From: Nocardioides sp. SYSU D00038
Lineage (GTDB): Bacteria > Actinomycetota > Actinomycetes > Propionibacteriales > Nocardioidaceae
Direction: 5' to 3'
DNA length: 64,000 bases
Assembly: GCF_016924665.1 (NCBI RefSeq)
Contig: NZ_JAFFJT010000004.1
Span: 1-64,000 of the forward strand
The notes below the pieces were generated by a model. It made no database searches, was not told where the DNA came from, and saw only the letters and a program-made list of their open reading frames with translations. A program made the position numbers and the translations under genes. Numbering within the stretch: position 1 is the first letter of the stretch; every line of letters starts with the position of its first letter. Positions 59,296-64,000 of the stretch are shown here, one piece after another.

Positions 59296-61511
59296 CCACC
59301 CCCGCCCGCACCCCCCAGCCCGGCGACCCGCGTCCCGTCGACCCTGCCGACCTCGGTCGGCTCGTCGCCGGTGAGCACGGTGACCCGCACGCCGTGCTCG
59401 GCCCCCACCCGCACGGCGGCGCCGTCACCGTGCGGGTGCTCAAGCCCCTGGCCGAGGCCGTGGTGGTGCGCCACCGGGTCGCCGGCGGCGGCTGGGCCGA
59501 GGTCGAGCTGGCCCACGAGCAGGACGGCGTCTGGGTCGGCGTGCTGCCGGTGGCCGAGGTGCCGGAGTACCGCGTCGTCACGACCTACGGCGGCTCGCCC
59601 GCCGAGGCCGACGACCCCTACCGGTTCCTGCCCACACTGGGCGAGGTCGACCTCCACCTGATCAACGAGGGCCGCCACGAGCAGCTGTGGACCGTGCTCG
59701 GCGCCCGGGTGCACCACTACGAGGCACCGGGGGCCGACCCGGTCACCGGGACCGCGTTCGCGGTGTGGGCGCCGGGCGCCCGCGGGGTGCGGCTGGCCAC
59801 CGAGATCAACGAGTGGGACGTGCGCACGCTGCCGATGCGCCAGCTCGGCACCTCGGGCGTCTGGGAGCTGTTCGTCCCCGGCGTCGGGCACGGCACCACC
59901 TACCACTACGACGTGCTCGGCGCCGACGGCGAGTGGCGGCGCAAGGCCGACCCGATGGCGCGGTGGAGCCAGACCGCGCCGGCCACCGCGTCGCGGGTGC
60001 ACGAGTCGACCTACGCGTGGGGCGACGACGCGTGGATGACCGAGCGCTCCGGGCGTCAGCCGGTGGCCGCCCCGATGTCGGTCTACGAGGTGCACCTCGC
60101 CTCCTGGCGGCGGGGCCGCACGTGGGAGCAGCTGGCCGACGAGCTGCCGGCGTACGTCTCCGACCTCGGCTTCACCCACGTCGAGCTGATGCCGGTGATG
60201 CAGCACCCGTTCGGCGGCTCGTGGGGCTACCACGTGACGTCGTACTTCGCGGCCGACTCCCGCTTCGGCGACCCCGACGGCTTCAAGCTGCTCGTCGACC
60301 GGCTGCACCAGGCGGGCATCGGCGTGATCCTCGACTGGGTGCCGGGCCACTTCGCCACCGACCCGTGGGCGCTGGCGCGCTTCGACGGCACCCCGCTCTA
60401 CGAGGACCCCAACCCCCAGCGCGGCTGGCACCAGGAGTGGGGCTCCCACATCTTCAACTTCGGCCGCAACGAGGTGCGCAACTTCCTCTACGCCAACGCG
60501 ATCTACTGGCTCGAGGAGTTCCACGCCGACGGGCTGCGCGTCGACGGCGTCGCCTCGATGCTCTACCTCGACTACGCCCGCCAGCCGGGCGAGTGGTCGC
60601 CCAACGTGCACGGCGGTCACGAGAACCTCGAGGCGGTGCAGTTCCTCCAGGAGATGAACGCCACCGTCTACCGCCGGGTCCCCGGCGTGACGACGATCGC
60701 GGAGGAGTCGACGTCGTGGCCGCAGGTCACCGGCCCGACGTCCTCGGGCGGGCTCGGCTTCGGCTTCAAGTGGAACATGGGGTGGATGCACGACTCACTG
60801 GGCTACCTGCAGCGCGACCCCATCCACCGGGTCCACCACCACAGCGAGATGACCTTCGCGCTGGTCTACGCCTTCGCCGAGAACTTCGTGCTGCCGCTGA
60901 GCCACGACGAGGTCGTCCACGGCAAGGGCTCGCTGCTGCGCAAGATGCCCGGCGACCGGTGGCAGCAGCTCGCGACGCTGCGCGCCTACCTCGCCTACAT
61001 GTGGGCCCACCCCGGCAAGCAGCTGCTGTTCATGGGCGCCGAGATCGGCCAGGAGTCGGAGTGGGCCGAGTCGCGCGAGCTCGACTGGTGGCTGCTGGAC
61101 CACCCCGAGCACCGCGGGGTGCACGCGCTCGTGCGCGACCTCAACCACGCCTACACCGACACCCCCTCGGTCTGGACCCTCGACAACGACCCCGCGGGCT
61201 TCCAGTGGATCGACGCCAACGACGCCGGCCGCAACGTCTTCTCGTTCGTCCGGCGCTCGGGGGGCGACGAGCCCGAGCTGGTGTGCGTCTCGAACTTCTC
61301 CCCGCTCCCCCACGACGGCCTGCGGCTCGGGCTGCCCGCGGCGGGCACCTGGGACGAGGTCCTCAACACCGACGCCACCTCCTACACCGGCTCCGGCGTG
61401 GGCAACCTCGGCTCGGTCGAGGCGGTGGAGGGCGAGTGGAGCGGCCAGCCCGCCCACGCCGACGTGGTGGTGCCGCCGCTGGCCACCGTGTGGTTCCGCC
61501 GCCGCGCCTGA
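59292..61511 (+). CDS. glgB: 1,4-alpha-glucan branching enzyme
   Basis: A 739-residue GH13_9 branching enzyme. Two N-terminal beta domains (about residues 15-220; HGDPHAVLGPHPHGGAVTVRV and GTAFAVWAPGARGVRLATE) precede the barrel. It holds the nucleophile in GLRVDGVASMLYLDY, the acid in TTIAEESTSWP and LPLSHDEVVHGKGSL. It forms alpha-1,6 branches on the GlgE product. The ATG overlaps the mak stop (ATGA). It is last of the four-gene unit, and 32 bp separate it from the NUDIX gene, without an obvious terminator. Confidence 0.97.
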   Translation: MTTPARTPQPGDPRPVDPADLGRLVAGEHGDPHAVLGPHPHGGAVTVRVLKPLAEAVVVRHRVAGGGWAEVELAHEQDGVWVGVLPVAEVPEYRVVTTYGGSPAEADDPYRFLPTLGEVDLHLINEGRHEQLWTVLGARVHHYEAPGADPVTGTAFAVWAPGARGVRLATEINEWDVRTLPMRQLGTSGVWELFVPGVGHGTTYHYDVLGADGEWRRKADPMARWSQTAPATASRVHESTYAWGDDAWMTERSGRQPVAAPMSVYEVHLASWRRGRTWEQLADELPAYVSDLGFTHVELMPVMQHPFGGSWGYHVTSYFAADSRFGDPDGFKLLVDRLHQAGIGVILDWVPGHFATDPWALARFDGTPLYEDPNPQRGWHQEWGSHIFNFGRNEVRNFLYANAIYWLEEFHADGLRVDGVASMLYLDYARQPGEWSPNVHGGHENLEAVQFLQEMNATVYRRVPGVTTIAEESTSWPQVTGPTSSGGLGFGFKWNMGWMHDSLGYLQRDPIHRVHHHSEMTFALVYAFAENFVLPLSHDEVVHGKGSLLRKMPGDRWQQLATLRAYLAYMWAHPGKQLLFMGAEIGQESEWAESRELDWWLLDHPEHRGVHALVRDLNHAYTDTPSVWTLDNDPAGFQWIDANDAGRNVFSFVRRSGGDEPELVCVSNFSPLPHDGLRLGLPAAGTWDEVLNTDATSYTGSGVGNLGSVEAVEGEWSGQPAHADVVVPPLATVWFRRRA

Positions 61512-61543
61512 TCGACCCTCCCGGTCCCCACTACCCTGTCCTC

Positions 61544-62299
61544 GTGAGCGATCCGACCACGACCGTGACCGTCAGCGACGGCGTGGCCCGGATCAGCTGG
61601 GCACCCGGCGCGGCCGTCGACGACGTCCGTCGCGAGGTCGAGGCGGCGCTCACCGCCCACCCCCGGGTGGAGGCGCACGTCGACCCGGGCGACGAGGCCG
61701 CGATGCGGGTCGCGACCTGGGCCGGCATGCGGCGCGAGGGCGTGATGCGCGGGGTGACGGTCGACGACGAGGTCGTCGATCGGGTCGTCTACGCGCGGCT
61801 CGCCGACGACCTGCCCGCCCACGAGCCGGAGGGCTTCCGGGCCCTGCTCAACTCGTTCCTGCCGCGCAAGCGCGCGATCGCGCAGATGCTGGTGCGCGAC
61901 CCCGACGATCGGGTGCTGCTGTGCCAGCTCACCTACAAGTCCGACTGGGACCTGCCCGGCGGCGTGGTCGAGGTGGGTGAGTCACCCCAGCTCGCGGTCG
62001 CCCGCGAGGTCGAGGAGGAGCTCGCGCTGACCATCCCCGCCGGGCGGCTGCTGCTCACCGACTGGCTGCCGCCCTGGAGCGGGTGGGACGACGCGCTCTG
62101 CCTGGTCTTCGACGGGGGCGTCCACGACGCCTCGCTCACCGACCGCATCGTCAAGGAGGCCCGCGAGATCCGCTCGGCGGCGTTCTGCACCGTCGAGGAG
62201 GCCCGGGAGCGGTGCGCGGAGTTCACCGCCCGGCGGTTGGAGTCGGCGCTCGCCAACCTGGGCGGCGCCAGCCCGGCGTACACCGAGAGCGGTCGCTGA
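61544..62299 (+). CDS. NUDIX hydrolase with N-terminal GNAT-like remnant
   Basis: A 251-residue protein. Residues about 30-90 (AHVDPGDEAAMRVATWAGMRREGVMRG and VVYARLADD) look like the last part of a GNAT acetyltransferase, with no acetyl-CoA loop in front. The C-terminal half is a NUDIX domain: GGVVEVGESPQLAVAREVEEELAL fits GX5EX7REUXEEXGU except that the final Gly is Leu. NUDIX enzymes hydrolyse nucleoside diphosphates linked to other groups; the substrate here is unknown. It begins with GTG 32 bp after glgB and may be read with that operon. The fusion appears real because it is one clean frame. Confidence 0.8.
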   Translation: MSDPTTTVTVSDGVARISWAPGAAVDDVRREVEAALTAHPRVEAHVDPGDEAAMRVATWAGMRREGVMRGVTVDDEVVDRVVYARLADDLPAHEPEGFRALLNSFLPRKRAIAQMLVRDPDDRVLLCQLTYKSDWDLPGGVVEVGESPQLAVAREVEEELALTIPAGRLLLTDWLPPWSGWDDALCLVFDGGVHDASLTDRIVKEAREIRSAAFCTVEEARERCAEFTARRLESALANLGGASPAYTESGR

Positions 62300-62424
62300 A
62301 CCCCGTCCTGACGACGATTTCACGCGTGCGACCCCTGCTCCGACACGAAATGCGTGGCGGACGGTTCCCGAGAGCGGGGTGGATGCACTAGACATGGCCC
62401 ACACGACGCATGAGGGGTGTGGTC

Positions 62425-63960
62425 ATGGCAGAGGCACGAGCCCAGGAGGCACAGCTCAAGCCGGGGGCGATCGGCTTCGTCGACGCCGTCGTGATCGGGC
62501 TGGCGTCCACGTCGCCGGCGTACTCGCTCGCTGCGATCATCGGCGCCGTCACCGCGCTGGCCGGGGTCAACGCCCCCGGCATCCTGATCGCGTCGTTCGT
62601 GCCGATGGCGCTGATCGCCACCGCGTTCCTCTACCTCAACCGGGTCGACCCCGACTGCGGCACGACGTTCAGCTGGGTGACCCGGGCCCTCGGGCCGTGG
62701 TTCGGCTGGATCGGCGGCTGGGCGATCATGATGACCGGCGTGCTGATCGTCGGCTCGCTGGCCGACGTCGGCATCCGGTTCGGGCTCTACGGCTTCGGTG
62801 AGCTGCTCGGCAGCGACAGCCTGGTCGAGGCCGGCGACAACGCCTGGATCCGGATCCCGCTCGCCGTCGCGCTGGTGCTGCTGATGACGTGGATCTGCGT
62901 GCTCGGCACCGACGTCTCGGCCCGCCTGCAGAACGTGCTGATCCTGATCCAGGTCGTCTCGCTGCTGGTCTTCGCCGCGGTCGCCATCTACCGGGCCGTC
63001 GACGGCGACAGCCCGCTCGACGAGATCACCCCGTCGCTGGGTTGGCTGAACCCGTTCGGCGCCGGCGGCGCGGCGCTCAGCTCGGGCCTGCTGCTCGGCG
63101 TGTTCGCCTACTGGGGCTGGGAATCGGCGGTCAACCTCAGCGAGGAGACGACCGACGGCGACAAGACCCCGGGCCGGGCCGCCCTGCTCTCGACGGTGAT
63201 GCTGCTGGTGACCTACGTGTCGGTGGCGATCGCCGTCGTCGCGTTCGCCGGCACCCAGTGGCTCGACGACAACGCCGGGGAGGAGGAGTTCGTCTTCGCC
63301 TACCTCGCCTCGGAGGTGCTCGGCGGCTTCGACTGGATCCTGCTGCTCTCGGTCTCGACCGCCGCGATCGCCTCCACCCAGACCACGATCCTGCCCGCCT
63401 CGCGCACCGGGCTGTCGATGGCGCGGCGCGGCGCGATCCCGCGCCCGATCGGGCGGATCCACCCCACCCACCGCACGCCCGACGTCAGCACCTGGACCGT
63501 GGCCGCCATCGCGATCGTCTGGTACGTCGGCATGTACCAGGTCAGCGAGAACGCGCTCTTCGACTCGCTCACCGCGCTGGCCCTGCTGATCGCCTTCTAC
63601 TACGCCCTCACCGGCATCGCCTGCGCGGTCTACTACCGCAAGCACCTCACCGAGAGCGCTCGCAACCTGGTGCTCATCGGGATCGCGCCGGTGGTCGGCG
63701 CCGTGCTGCTGCTCTGGCTGCTGGTGCTCTCGGTGCGCGACATGGCCGACCCCGACAACTCCTACAGCGGCCAGTCCTGGCTGGGCGTCGGCCCGCCGTT
63801 GGTCATCGGCGTGGCCGTGTTCCTCGCCGGCGTGGTGTTCATGGTCGTGTGGCGGGTGCAGGACCGACGCTACTGGGACGAGCGACCCTCGCTCCCCGAC
63901 CCCGACGTGGTGCACGGGCTCAAGGCCCCGCGCCCCGACCCCGACGGACTGGAGGGCTGA
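62425..63960 (+). CDS. APC-superfamily amino acid permease
   Basis: A 511-residue membrane transporter with about 12-14 hydrophobic segments. The first helix carries GLASTSPAYSLAAIIGAV in place of the usual GxG site, EETTDGDKTPGRAALLSTV is the typical cytoplasmic loop, and STQTTILPASRTGLSMARRGAIP is the family loop after helix 8. Substrate is unknown; amino acids or amines are likely. The ATG at 62425 was chosen because GAGGGGT lies 6 bases upstream; an ATG at 62410 lacks one. The universal-stress-protein gene follows by 4 bp, so the two are likely one operon. Confidence 0.9.
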   Translation: MAEARAQEAQLKPGAIGFVDAVVIGLASTSPAYSLAAIIGAVTALAGVNAPGILIASFVPMALIATAFLYLNRVDPDCGTTFSWVTRALGPWFGWIGGWAIMMTGVLIVGSLADVGIRFGLYGFGELLGSDSLVEAGDNAWIRIPLAVALVLLMTWICVLGTDVSARLQNVLILIQVVSLLVFAAVAIYRAVDGDSPLDEITPSLGWLNPFGAGGAALSSGLLLGVFAYWGWESAVNLSEETTDGDKTPGRAALLSTVMLLVTYVSVAIAVVAFAGTQWLDDNAGEEEFVFAYLASEVLGGFDWILLLSVSTAAIASTQTTILPASRTGLSMARRGAIPRPIGRIHPTHRTPDVSTWTVAAIAIVWYVGMYQVSENALFDSLTALALLIAFYYALTGIACAVYYRKHLTESARNLVLIGIAPVVGAVLLLWLLVLSVRDMADPDNSYSGQSWLGVGPPLVIGVAVFLAGVVFMVVWRVQDRRYWDERPSLPDPDVVHGLKAPRPDPDGLEG

Positions 63961-63964
63961 TCCG

Positions 63965-64000
63965 ATGGCCGTGGTGCTGGGCTACGACGAGTCGCCGGGC
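63965..64000 (+). CDS. Universal stress protein, N-terminal fragment (runs off window)
   Basis: The last 36 bases code for M-A-V-V-L-G-Y-D-E-S-P-G. IVVGYDGSP-like starts are typical of UspA-family proteins, and APC permeases of this kind are often followed by such a gene. The ATG lies 4 bp after the permease stop. Only 12 codons are visible, so this is tentative. Confidence 0.5.
   Translation, partial: MAVVLGYDESPG

Overview
This is a very GC-rich chromosomal segment, roughly 72-74% GC by eye, with frequent GTG starts and 4-base ATGA/GTGA gene overlaps. It comes from an actinobacterium. The order lepA, rpsT, holA, comEC, comEA, degV, leuS, then a histidine phosphatase, rsfS, nadD and proA is a conserved actinobacterial neighbourhood (the same order is known around Rv2404c-Rv2427c in Mycobacterium). 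The accessory genes, the GlgE pathway and the style of the dispersed repeats fit Nocardioides or another Propionibacteriales genus; that genus-level call is inference.

Layout. 1-5.1 kb: the first codons of a MOSC-domain protein, then a leftward envelope-polysaccharide group (O-antigen-ligase-like protein, Wzz/BY-kinase-like protein, GT4 glycosyltransferase, small-molecule kinase). 5.1-12.2 kb: a lipoprotein, a coiled-coil protein, lepA, an FMN glutamate-synthase-like oxidoreductase, a phosphotransferase and rpsT. 12.3-15 kb: a MocR regulator convergent with an APC permease that carries a MocR-like operator. 15-21.6 kb: holA, an unexpected GH18 glycosidase, comEC, comEA and degV. 21.6-30.6 kb: a hydrolase, leuS with a leucine leader/attenuator, TetR/SDR, siderophore-interacting protein, AraC/Baeyer-Villiger monooxygenase and a cupin. 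30.6-37.5 kb: small membrane and secreted proteins, an NDH-2-like oxidoreductase, WYL regulator, RidA, tRNA-Ala(GGC), then the phosphatase-rsfS-nadD group and proA. 37.5-41.4 kb: a LigD-like phosphoesterase, etfBA, a membrane protein and an enoyl-CoA hydratase. 41.5-61.5 kb: glycogen and trehalose metabolism (glgX; glgP divergent from glgE-treS-mak-glgB), split by a 1.27-kb repeat block, two secreted proteins, a GNAT protein and an AfsR/BTAD regulator. 61.5-64 kb: a NUDIX protein, an APC permease and the start of a universal stress protein.

How they work together. TreS converts trehalose to maltose, Mak makes maltose 1-phosphate, GlgE extends alpha-glucan from it, GlgB branches it, and GlgP and GlgX degrade it. 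The four synthetic genes overlap by 4 bp and so are probably translationally coupled. EtfBA feeds electrons from acyl-CoA dehydrogenases into respiration, next to an enoyl-CoA hydratase. ComEA and ComEC form the DNA-uptake channel.

Most notable: an 8-codon Leu-Leu-Leu leader ORF with a perfect intrinsic terminator before leuS; several hairpin repeats at gene 3' ends; two 340-bp direct repeats beside a G20-C20-G5-C-G-C10-G15-C19 block that looks like an assembly artefact; and a GH18 gene inserted between comEC and holA. I saw no transposase, phage, CRISPR or rRNA.
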